Positions 1-6,362 of a stretch of 64,000 nt of DNA are shown here, piece after piece (within the stretch, counting starts at the first letter, position 1; each line of letters begins with the position of its first letter). Source of the DNA: Micromonospora sp. WMMD1120 (lineage in GTDB: Bacteria > Actinomycetota > Actinomycetes > Mycobacteriales > Micromonosporaceae); assembly GCF_029626235.1 (NCBI RefSeq), contig NZ_JARUBO010000005.1, positions 5,242,001 to 5,306,000 of the forward strand, given 5' to 3'. Below the pieces are notes generated by a model. It ran no database searches. It had not been told where the DNA came from and worked only from the letters and a program-made list of their open reading frames with translations. The translations under genes were made by a program, and so were the position numbers.

Positions 1-1
1 G

Positions 2-94
2 CCGTGGGGCACGACGATGGAGTTCATCACCACGCCGGACCGGATGCCGTATCACGACCAGACGGATGTGCGCAGGTGGCAGGACGAGGACTAG
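2..94 (+). CDS. C-terminal end of a VOC (glyoxalase-like) protein, cut by window edge
   Basis: Only the last 30 codons and a TAG stop lie in the window; the frame is open from the left edge. The residues PWGTTMEFITTPD followed by a charged Arg/Asp-rich tail resemble the last strand of vicinal-oxygen-chelate proteins (glyoxalase, bleomycin-resistance and extradiol dioxygenase fold), in which the Glu after PWG is a metal ligand. The stop lies 13 nt from the stop of the convergent SDR gene. The family call rests on a short fragment and on my memory of typical VOC tails, so it is tentative; the substrate cannot be guessed. Confidence 0.5.
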   Translation, partial: PWGTTMEFITTPDRMPYHDQTDVRRWQDED

Positions 95-107
95 GTGCGA
101 CAGGACG

Positions 108-887
108 TCATGCGGCCTCGTGCTTCAGGGCGGGTCCGAGGAGCAGCCCGCCGTCCACGATGTGCTCGGCGCCGGTGATGAAGGCGGCGTCCGGCGAGGC
201 GAGGAACAGCAGCGTCGCGGTGATGTCGGCGGGTTGTCCGAGCCGGGGGACGGCGAACGGCTCGGGGTTGTAGAAGTCGGCGATCGGGGCGTCGGCGCCG
301 GCCGCTGGTTCGGTGATGAACGCGGTGGCGATGACGCCGGGGTGGATGGTGTTGACGCGGATGTTGTCGCGTCCCAGTTCGAGGGCGGCGGTCTGGGTGA
401 GCCCGCGGATGGCCCACTTGCTGGCGACGTAGGGCGCGTAGAAGGCGGTGCCTCCGGTGCCCATGATCGAGGCGATGTTGACGATCACCCCGCCGCCCGC
501 TCGCCTCAGCGCCGGTGCGGCGGTCTTGATGCCGAGGAACGTGCCGGTGAGGTTGGTGTCGAGGATGCGCGCCCACACTTCCTGGTCGGTGGACTCGATC
601 AGGGCCGGCGGGTTCTGCACTCCGGCGTTGTTGACCAGGATGGTGAGCGCGCCGAAGGTCTCCTCGGTCGCCACGACGGCGTCGGCCCACGACGTCTCGT
701 CGCGGACGTCGAGGCGTACGAAGAGTGCTCTGTCGCCCAGCTCGGCGGCGAGGGCGGCGCCGCGCTCGGCGTCGGTGGCGGCGATAACCACGTTGGCGCC
801 CTCGGCGTGGAAGGCGCGTACGTGGCTGGCGCCCTGCCCACCCGTGCCGCCGGTGACGAGAACGGTCTGAGCGGTGAAGCGGGACAT
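108..887 (-). CDS. SDR family NAD(P)-dependent oxidoreductase
   Basis: A 259-residue classical short-chain dehydrogenase, a cytosolic single-domain Rossmann enzyme. The cofactor motif TGGTGGQG is at residues 12-19, NNAG at 86-89, the catalytic Ser at 140 in NIAS, and Tyr153-xxx-Lys157 in YVASK, so the triad is complete. The C-terminus has the usual FITGAEHIVDGG strand. The ATG is preceded by a GGAGG-type site on the minus strand. It is transcribed away from the TetR gene at 993 across a 105-bp region with two matching operators, so TetR repression is likely. The substrate is unknown; such TetR/SDR pairs often act in detoxification or fatty-acyl metabolism (inference). Confidence 0.9.
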   Translation of the reverse strand: MSRFTAQTVLVTGGTGGQGASHVRAFHAEGANVVIAATDAERGAALAAELGDRALFVRLDVRDETSWADAVVATEETFGALTILVNNAGVQNPPALIESTDQEVWARILDTNLTGTFLGIKTAAPALRRAGGGVIVNIASIMGTGGTAFYAPYVASKWAIRGLTQTAALELGRDNIRVNTIHPGVIATAFITEPAAGADAPIADFYNPEPFAVPRLGQPADITATLLFLASPDAAFITGAEHIVDGGLLLGPALKHEAA

Positions 888-911
888 GCGGTCCTCCAGG
901 AGCTGGCAGAT

Positions 912-931
912 GGTGAGTCGAACGACTCGCC
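912..931. promoter_or_regulatory. Putative TetR operator 1
   Basis: The 20-bp site GGTGAGTCGAACGACTCGCC is a near-perfect palindrome centred 34 bp upstream of the SDR start. It shares the half-site GGTGAGT with the second site 45 bp away. Two copies of one palindrome between divergent tetR and SDR genes is the usual arrangement for TetR autoregulation. Confidence 0.6.
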
Positions 932-956
932 ATACCGACGGTACGTCGCCGTGAGT

Positions 957-976
957 GGTGAGTCAACCCACTCACC
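957..976. promoter_or_regulatory. Putative TetR operator 2
   Basis: GGTGAGTCAACCCACTCACC has 7-bp perfect arms (GGTGAGT/ACTCACC) around a 6-bp core and ends 16 bp before the TetR ATG. It overlaps a larger inverted repeat GTGAGTGG/CCACTCAC (951-975). It matches operator 1 at 15 of 20 positions. Confidence 0.65.
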
Positions 977-992
977 TCGCTATGATGGCCGC

Positions 993-1610
993 ATGACGAC
1001 CTATCACCAGCGGGTGGCTCGGGAGAAGCGCGCGCTGATCGTGCGGGCCGCCACGCAGCTGTTCCTCGAGTTCGGCTACGACCGGGCGTCGCTGGCGCGC
1101 ATCGCCGAGGAAGCCGGGGTGTCGAAGGCGACGCTGTTCAAGCAGTTTCCGACGAAGGCAGCCCTGTTCGATGCGATCGTCATCGACTCGTGGGCCGGTG
1201 GTGATGACGCCGAGGTGCCGTCAGCGGGTGACCTGGCGGCCGGCCTGACCGCGCTCGGGCGGCACTACGCGGCGCTGTTGGGCCGGCCGGGGATGGCCGA
1301 TCTGTTCCGCATCGTCATCGCCGAGTTGCCCCGTTTCCCCGAGTTGGCCAAGGCGCACTTCGCGGAGGGCAAGCTGCCGTACTTCGAGACGGTTCGGGCC
1401 TACCTGGTGGCAGAGCGCGACGCCGGGACGGCGGACATCGCGGACCCGCAGATGGCCGCCACGCAGTTCCTCGGGATGATCTCCAACTACCTGTTCTGGC
1501 CGAGCCTGCTGGTCCCGGGATGGACGGTGACCCCGCAGCGCGTGGTCGCGGTGGTGGACGAGGCCGTCCGCACCATGGTCGCGCGGTACGGCCGGCACGA
1601 ACACCGATAG
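993..1610 (+). CDS. TetR/AcrR family transcriptional regulator
   Basis: A 205-residue DNA-binding repressor. The N-terminal helix-turn-helix (about residues 28-60) reads LARIAEEAGVSKATLFKQF, typical of TetR, followed by a helical ligand-binding domain with a TetR_C_7/AefR-like feel (GRPGMADLFRIVIAELPRFPELA). The ATG at 993 is chosen because the open frame further upstream is antisense to the SDR gene and the operators sit just before 993. It probably represses itself and the divergent SDR gene at 887. The inducer is unknown. Confidence 0.9.
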   Translation: MTTYHQRVAREKRALIVRAATQLFLEFGYDRASLARIAEEAGVSKATLFKQFPTKAALFDAIVIDSWAGGDDAEVPSAGDLAAGLTALGRHYAALLGRPGMADLFRIVIAELPRFPELAKAHFAEGKLPYFETVRAYLVAERDAGTADIADPQMAATQFLGMISNYLFWPSLLVPGWTVTPQRVVAVVDEAVRTMVARYGRHEHR

Positions 1611-1637
1611 ACGGTGGAAGCTCCGCCAGGGTGGCAT

Positions 1638-1664
1638 CCCCGCGCCCTGAACGGGGCGGGGTTT
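1638..1664 (+). terminator. Hairpin terminator after tetR
   Basis: CCCCGC and GCGGGG arms (with an additional CCC/GGG step) close a short loop and are followed by TTT, 28 nt after the TetR stop. This fits an intrinsic terminator. Confidence 0.55.
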
Positions 1665-1720
1665 CCGGGAACGTGAGATCCGGGCATGTATGCCGGCACT
1701 GCTGGAGGGGAGAGACGGCA

Positions 1721-2068
1721 ATGCTGGTGTACGGCTATCTCGGCGCGGTGCTCATCGGTGCGCTCGTCGGCCTGCTCGGGCGACTCATCCTGCCGGGGAG
1801 GCAGCGGATCGGCATTGTCGCCACGTTCGTCCTCGGCGTCGGCTCTGCGGTGTTGGGCACAGTGGTCGCCAGGGCGCTCCATGCCGACGACGACGCCGGT
1901 GTGAAGGTGTGGGTGCTGCGCTGGGACTGGATCGTGCTCGCGATCCAGGTCGGCCTCGCGGTCATCGCCGTGGCGCTGGCGAACATGCTCACCTTCACCC
2001 GGCTTGCCGGCGGTGACGAGACGCCGCGTCGGCGGGTCCGTCGCAGCAAGGCCAAGCGCGAGTCGTGA
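1721..2068 (+). CDS. GlsB/YeaQ/YmgE-like small membrane protein
   Basis: A 115-residue protein with three hydrophobic segments: about residues 2-24 (YGYLGAVLIGALVGLLGRLIL), 30-51 and 66-86. The first has the GALxGxLGRLxxPG pattern of the transglycosylase-associated (GlsB/YeaQ/YmgE) stress membrane family. The C-terminus is a highly basic Arg/Lys tail (RRRVRRSKAKRES), presumably cytoplasmic. The ATG at 1721 follows a strong GGAGGGG site. It stands alone after the TetR terminator. The function of the family is poorly defined (general stress), so only the family call is offered. Confidence 0.75.
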   Translation: MLVYGYLGAVLIGALVGLLGRLILPGRQRIGIVATFVLGVGSAVLGTVVARALHADDDAGVKVWVLRWDWIVLAIQVGLAVIAVALANMLTFTRLAGGDETPRRRVRRSKAKRES

Positions 2069-2117
2069 ACGCCGATCATGCCCGCTGCCGCGGTGGGCGC
2101 AACGTTCACGATCCCGG

Positions 2118-2405
2118 TCAGGGAGCCGTCGGCCGCGTCCCACGCCGGTCGAGCCTGTCGCGGATCGTGAAGACGACGAGTGCGAGCGGCACGAGAACCC
2201 AGAGCTGAAGCACCGCGTACCGGCGCAACTCCCGGTCGATGTCGACGCCGGCCAGTTCCGCATCGAGGGCGCCCGGCCGCATCAGGGCGAGCGCGTACCG
2301 GGACAGCGGCGCGTAGTTGAGGCCCGCGGTTCCTCGGCTGCCGTGCATGTCGATGGCGGCGAGGTGACGGACGTTCATCAGATCGATGGTGCCAACGGCG
2401 GGCAA
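2118..2405 (-). pseudogene. Remnant of an unrecognised membrane protein
   Basis: On the minus strand, downstream of the second tetR, is a coding-like stretch of about 95 residues with no convincing start; only a TTG or an internal ATG is available. The same frame is open upstream into the tetR 3' end, which suggests the N-terminal part of a longer protein is gone. Visible features are a segment with NYAPLSRYALALMRPGALD, then one clear transmembrane helix (LQLWVLVPLALVVFTI) and a basic Arg-rich end. I do not recognise the family. It could be the last helix of a transporter permease once regulated by the neighbouring TetR, but that is speculation. Confidence 0.35.
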
Positions 2406-2493
2406 CCCGTGCGTCGGCAGCGGCGGCCTGAGCGGGTCACCGCGCAGGGCGTCGAGGACTTCACCGACACCCTGACCGCCTACGTGCCGCCGG

Positions 2494-3141
2494 TCATCGA
2501 CGCCGGTCGGGGTCGGCGCAGAGTTGCGAGGTCAGGGTGGCCCGGGTCCACTCTTCCCAGGCGTCCGGTGACCAGTCACGGTCGCGGACGAAGATCAGGT
2601 AGAGCTCCGGGCTGAGCAGGCCGAACAGCAGGTCCGCCGCCATCTCGACGGAGAGGCCGGGGCGGGCGTCGGGCTTGCCGATCAGGGCTTCGGCCGCCGC
2701 GTACTGCACCGTGTAACGCGGGTCGGCACCGTCCGGCCACTGTGCGGCGATCTCCGGGTCGGTGGCCGCGGCAGCCGCGATCAGGGGCATGATCGGGGCG
2801 ACCCGGCCCAGGATCTCGCGGGCGCCGTGCACGTGCGCGCGTAGTTGCCCGGCCGCTGTGGGCTCGGCGCACGCGGCGCGGAACCACTCACGGTCCATTG
2901 TGGCGACCGGCTCGGTGTCCCCGGCGATGGACGTGTCGACGACGTCCTTGAACAGCGTGCGCTTGTTGCGGAAGACGAAGTAGACCGTCTGGACGGCCAC
3001 GCCCGCGGTGTCCGCGACCTCCTGCAGGCTCGTCGCCCCGTAACCCTGCGCGACGAACAGCTCGCGAGCCGCCTCGATGACCTTTGCGCGGGTGCGCTGC
3101 GAGCGCTCGGCCCGCTTGTCCGGCCGCTTGACCGTGTTCAT
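2494..3141 (-). CDS. TetR/AcrR family transcriptional regulator
   Basis: A 215-residue TetR repressor. After a basic N-terminus (KRPDKRAERSQRTRAKV), the HTH at about residues 33-65 reads LQEVADTAGVAVQTVYFVFRNKRTLFKDVV; the C-terminal helical domain is divergent as usual. The start is 61 bp from the methyltransferase ATG on the other strand, and the gap holds a perfect TAGAGTT/AACTCTA palindrome, so it likely controls itself and that methyltransferase. The ligand is unknown. Confidence 0.9.
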   Translation of the reverse strand: MNTVKRPDKRAERSQRTRAKVIEAARELFVAQGYGATSLQEVADTAGVAVQTVYFVFRNKRTLFKDVVDTSIAGDTEPVATMDREWFRAACAEPTAAGQLRAHVHGAREILGRVAPIMPLIAAAAATDPEIAAQWPDGADPRYTVQYAAAEALIGKPDARPGLSVEMAADLLFGLLSPELYLIFVRDRDWSPDAWEEWTRATLTSQLCADPDRRR

Positions 3142-3155
3142 GGCGCGAGTTTATC

Positions 3156-3187
3156 TTTAGAGGAATTCACTAGAGTTGAACTCTAAA
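3156..3187. promoter_or_regulatory. Putative TetR operator between tetR and methyltransferase
   Basis: A perfect 15-bp palindrome TAGAGTTGAACTCTA lies at 3171-3185. A wider inverted repeat, TTTAGAG (3156-3162) and CTCTAAA (3181-3187), surrounds it. The site is AT-rich compared with its surroundings and sits 15 bp before the methyltransferase Shine-Dalgarno region, where bound TetR would block both divergent promoters. Confidence 0.65.
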
Positions 3188-3202
3188 TACTTGGAGGAGA
3201 CG

Positions 3203-3865
3203 ATGACCCAGCCCGACGCCACCCGGAGGCCGGGACCGGCTCCGACGCAGCGAGACCCGGAGGAGGAAGCCGTCCACCGCGCCCTCGAGAGCTACTACCG
3301 CGCCGGCAAACCGCCGTGGGACACCGGCGTGCCGCCGCCCGAGCTGGTCGACCTGGTGGAGGGGCACGGCGCGTTGCCGCCCGGCCGCGCCCTCGAACTC
3401 GGCTGCGGCACGGGGACCAACGCCATCTACCTCGCACGTCAGGGCTGGGAGGTGGCCGCCGTCGACCTGATCGACAACGCCGTCGACCAGGCCAGGGAGA
3501 AGGCCGCGGCGGCGGGAGTGACGGTACGGGTGTGGCACGGAGACGCCACCCGCCTCGACGAGTTGGATGTGCCGGGCCCCTTCCACCTGTTCTTCGACCT
3601 GAGCTGCTACTGCGGAATACCCCTGCACCGCCGCGACGCCTACGCCGCGGGGCTCACCCACCGCGCCGCCCCCGGAGCGCTGCTGCTGATGTTCGGGTAC
3701 GGTCCCGAGTCGCTCGACAACCCGACCTCCGAGATCGCGTCGTGGGCGGCCGGCGTCACCGCCGACGAACTGCGCGCCAGGTTCCCCGGCTGGGCGCTCA
3801 TCGACGTCACCCCGGGCACCAACCCGATGCCGACCTTCTGGTTCACGCTGCGCCGCGACGCCTAG
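3203..3865 (+). CDS. Class I SAM-dependent methyltransferase
   Basis: A 220-residue cytosolic methyltransferase. The SAM-binding motif I is LELGCGTGTN at residues 64-73, followed by the acidic VAAVDL loop and WHGDATRL (motif II). Its opening PPWDTGVPPPELVDLVE resembles thiopurine/tellurite-resistance type (TPMT/TehB-like) small-molecule methyltransferases. The ATG at 3203 follows GGAGGAG at 3193; an ATG 27 nt upstream has no such site and would lie inside the operator. Control by the divergent TetR at 2494 suggests a detoxifying or self-protective role (inference). Confidence 0.85.
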   Translation: MTQPDATRRPGPAPTQRDPEEEAVHRALESYYRAGKPPWDTGVPPPELVDLVEGHGALPPGRALELGCGTGTNAIYLARQGWEVAAVDLIDNAVDQAREKAAAAGVTVRVWHGDATRLDELDVPGPFHLFFDLSCYCGIPLHRRDAYAAGLTHRAAPGALLLMFGYGPESLDNPTSEIASWAAGVTADELRARFPGWALIDVTPGTNPMPTFWFTLRRDA

Positions 3866-3901
3866 TGATCGCGTCCTGCTCACCTGCGCATGTCGGGGCG
3901 A

Positions 3902-4963
3902 TCACTCGAAGAACTTGATGCTGAACCCGGTGTCGGCGGTCGGGCCGGGCACGTTGGCGCGGCGGTAGGTGGTGTTGCCCCACCAGCAGAAGGTGCCGGT
4001 GTACCAGTACCGGTTCGCCCACGAGTACGCGGTGCCCTTGGGAACGGCGTGGAACATCAGCGGGAACCTCGGCCCGGCGGGCGGGCTGGTGGCGATGTCA
4101 CCGTTGAGCAGCACGAAGCTGTGGTGGCCGGGGCCGTTCACGTGCAGTGTGGGATCCCAGCCGGCCATCATGGTGGACCGGTTCGAGCCGAACAGGCAGC
4201 CGTTCGACTTGTACCAGTCCCACACGTACGTCGGGTCGCCGCCGGCGCGCAGCCGCAGGTCGGCGAGGCAGTACTGGTCACTCCAACTGCCGTTCGCGGA
4301 GTAGACGATGTGCAGTTGACCGTTGGGGTCCCGGATCGCCTCGGGCGACTCGTTGATGTACGGGTTGCCGACGACACGCTCCCAGCTCTCCCGTGGTTGG
4401 GAGATGACGTACCGGTTGCCGGTCGGGGTGAGCGGGTCACTCATCCGGCTCAGGTAGATGTTCTGCTCGATGTTGGTGTCGCCGGCCCAACCGGACCAGA
4501 CGAACCACCGCTGACCGTTGAAGGTGAACAGGCTGCCGTCGATGGCCCACTTGCCGCCGGGCAGCGCGAGCTGCCGCTCGGCGGTGTAGCCGCCGGCCGG
4601 CGACGCCGAGTGGATCACGTACATCCGGTGGGCGGCAGCGCGCCCGGCGGTGAAGTAGATGTAGTAGCGGCCGCCGTCGGTGACGATCTCCGGGGCCCAG
4701 ACCTCACCGAGGTCGCGGGTGTCCGTCCACACCTGACGCGCGGGTGCGGCGGCGAGCGCGTCGGGTGATGCCGCCTGCCGTACGGCGATCCCGTTGTTGA
4801 GCGACTGCACGGAGATGTAGGTGGCGCCGACGCGGATCACGCTCGGGTCGGCGGCCCGTAGGCTGGTCTGACCGGCGGTCGCCGGGCCGGCACCGGCGGC
4901 GGACAGGCCGGTGGCGAGCACGGCGGCCACGAGGGCGGAGAGAATGCGGTTACCGACGTCCAC
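3902..4963 (-). CDS. Secreted family 43 glycoside hydrolase
   Basis: A 353-residue protein with an N-terminal signal peptide (residues 1-30, hydrophobic core LVAAVLATGLSAAGA, cleavage near ATAG). The rest looks like a five-bladed GH43 beta-propeller: catalytic base Asp39 in AADPSVI, pKa-modulating Asp142 in WAIDGS, and general acid Glu205 in INESPEA. Later GHHSF and MFHAV blades are visible. It resembles actinobacterial exo-1,5-alpha-L-arabinofuranosidases (GH43_26 type), but the linkage specificity is inference. No carbohydrate-binding module follows. It acts outside the cell on plant arabinan or xylan side chains. It is divergent from the S51 peptidase gene. Confidence 0.85.
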   Translation of the reverse strand: MDVGNRILSALVAAVLATGLSAAGAGPATAGQTSLRAADPSVIRVGATYISVQSLNNGIAVRQAASPDALAAAPARQVWTDTRDLGEVWAPEIVTDGGRYYIYFTAGRAAAHRMYVIHSASPAGGYTAERQLALPGGKWAIDGSLFTFNGQRWFVWSGWAGDTNIEQNIYLSRMSDPLTPTGNRYVISQPRESWERVVGNPYINESPEAIRDPNGQLHIVYSANGSWSDQYCLADLRLRAGGDPTYVWDWYKSNGCLFGSNRSTMMAGWDPTLHVNGPGHHSFVLLNGDIATSPPAGPRFPLMFHAVPKGTAYSWANRYWYTGTFCWWGNTTYRRANVPGPTADTGFSIKFFE

Positions 4964-5040
4964 GATCGGGCTCCTGTCCTCGGCGTGAGCTGGCAGCCAG
5001 CATCGACACCTGTAGATTAGCTTCAGGAGGGCCGCTCGTC

Positions 5041-5754
5041 ATGAAGTTCCTTCTCACCTCGGGAGGCATCAGCAATCCGAGCATCTCCGCCGCGCTCGTC
5101 GACCTGCTGGGCAAGCCGATCGGTGAATCCACGGCCCTGTTCATCCCCACCGCTCTCCACCCGTTCCCCGGCGGCGCGGAGCGGGCGTGGAAGGCGGTGC
5201 ACGGTCGGGCTGACATCCCGCTCACCCAGCTGGGGTGGAAGTCCCTGGGGCTGCTGGAGCTGACCGCGCTGCCCAGCATCCGGGAGGAAAACTGGGTCCC
5301 GGCGGTCCGGGAGGCCGACGCCCTCCTCGTCTGGGGCGGCGACGTGCTGTACCTGACCTACTGGCTGCGCCGGTCCGGCCTGGCCGACCTCCTGCCGTCG
5401 CTGGTTGACACGGTCTACGTCGGGGTCAGCGCCGGCAGCATCGCGGTCACCCCGTACAACTGCGACGCCGAGTTCGACCTCGCCTTCGTCCCGGACGGCA
5501 GCGACATGGCCCAGGACGCCGACCGGGCGCTGGGGCTGGTGGACTTCACGCTCTACCCGCACCTCGATCATCCGGGGATGGAGGACACCACGCTGCCCGA
5601 CATCGAGAAGTGGGCGTCCGGAATCCCGGTCCCGACGTACGCCATCGACGACGACACCGCCATCACCGTGGTCGACGGGGCCGTCGACGTCATCTCCGAA
5701 GGCGAGTGGAGACTGCTCAACGCGCGACCGCCCGGACGTCCGGGCCGTAATTGA
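5041..5754 (+). CDS. Peptidase S51 (dipeptidase E family)
   Basis: A 237-residue cytosolic serine peptidase of the class-I glutamine-amidotransferase-like fold. The nucleophile elbow GVSAGS places the catalytic Ser at residue 130, after the WGGD turn (residues 98-101) typical of peptidase E, which cleaves Asp-X dipeptides; cyanophycinase is the other S51 group. A His in YPHLDHPGM is the likely triad partner. The ATG follows AGGAGG with 9-nt spacing. It stands alone, divergent from the GH43 gene. Confidence 0.85.
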   Translation: MKFLLTSGGISNPSISAALVDLLGKPIGESTALFIPTALHPFPGGAERAWKAVHGRADIPLTQLGWKSLGLLELTALPSIREENWVPAVREADALLVWGGDVLYLTYWLRRSGLADLLPSLVDTVYVGVSAGSIAVTPYNCDAEFDLAFVPDGSDMAQDADRALGLVDFTLYPHLDHPGMEDTTLPDIEKWASGIPVPTYAIDDDTAITVVDGAVDVISEGEWRLLNARPPGRPGRN

Positions 5755-5820
5755 CGCGCCGAAGCTGGAGGGCGCCCTAGCACCGCATCCTGCGCCGGCA
5801 GGTGACCGGCCGACGCTCGT

Positions 5821-5849
5821 GCGCCCGGGTGTCCGCCGTCCCCGGGCGC
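5821..5849 (+). terminator. Hairpin after the S51 peptidase gene
   Basis: Perfect 9-bp arms GCGCCCGGG/CCCGGGCGC around an 11-nt loop, 67 nt after the stop. There is no T tract, so it may be a weak or GC-type terminator. Confidence 0.45.
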
Positions 5850-5876
5850 GCGTATCCGTACGCTAGTTTCTGGTCC

Positions 5877-6209
5877 ATGAAATCCCTGGACCTGGTCCTG
5901 GCCGTCGTGGCTGTCGCGGCCAACCTGGCAGTCGCCGGTGTGCTGCTCGCCAGGAGCCGTGGCGGCACGGCGACGCCCCGGATCTTCGGACGTCCGCAGC
6001 GGTCTCCGCGCCTGCGGGCCGCGATGCACGCCTGCCTGGGGTTGGGCCTCGGCGGCGGCTGGCTCGTCCGGGACGTTTTCCCGCCGCGGTCGCTGGGTGA
6101 CACGGTGGTGTTCAACGTGGTCAGGGTCCTGCTGCTGGCTGGACTTGGCGCCGCGCTGCTGGTCGCTTTCCGGCACCGGCGTTCCCTCCAGAACGACACT
6201 GCCGGCTAG
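5877..6209 (+). CDS. Small membrane protein, unknown function
   Basis: A 110-residue protein with three hydrophobic helices: residues 3-24 (SLDLVLAVVAVAANLAVAGVLL), about 50-66 (ACLGLGLGGGWLV) and about 80-98 (VVFNVVRVLLLAGLGAALLV), ending in a short basic tail. The ATG at 5877 is chosen because the upstream frame is Arg-rich and lies over the hairpin at 5821. I do not recognise the family. It is convergent with the CBM-DUF1996 gene, with a palindrome and a terminator in between. Confidence 0.55.
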   Translation: MKSLDLVLAVVAVAANLAVAGVLLARSRGGTATPRIFGRPQRSPRLRAAMHACLGLGLGGGWLVRDVFPPRSLGDTVVFNVVRVLLLAGLGAALLVAFRHRRSLQNDTAG

Positions 6210-6213
6210 AGCG

Positions 6214-6290
6214 TGATCGACTCGGCTTCCTGGAAGTCGGGGTATCCCGGCCTCTCGGATGCCCCGACTTCCTGAAAACCGAGTCGATCA
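6214..6290. repeat. Long palindrome, family A copy 1
   Basis: Arms of about 34 nt run from TGATCGACTCGG at 6214 to GAGTCGATCA at 6290 with four mismatches and a short loop. They share sequence with the palindromes at 8468-8546 and 47533-47677. It lies between the ends of convergent genes (6209 and 6363). The layout suggests a REP-like dispersed element or a bidirectional terminator. Confidence 0.75.
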
Positions 6291-6300
6291 TGCCCCGCCG

Positions 6301-6354
6301 CGCACGACCGGACGGCCCCCACGCCTGAGGGCGAGAGGGCCGTCCGGTCGTGCG
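6301..6354 (-). terminator. Strong hairpin terminator of the CBM-DUF1996 gene
   Basis: Perfect 18-bp arms (CGCACGACCGGACGGCCC and its complement) around an 18-nt loop, starting 9 nt after the minus-strand stop at 6363. It abuts family A palindrome copy 1, so two large hairpins separate these convergent genes. Confidence 0.75.
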
Positions 6355-6362
6355 GGTGCCGG

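Noticed and set aside
66..992. N-terminal extension of the first TetR frame to 66
   Set aside because: It is antisense to the SDR gene with shadow composition. The HTH start, the operator positions and the ATG at 993 define the gene.
6214..6290. Ends of an insertion sequence or a transposase gene
   Set aside because: The palindromes are short, have no target duplications that I can see and no transposase anywhere in the window.
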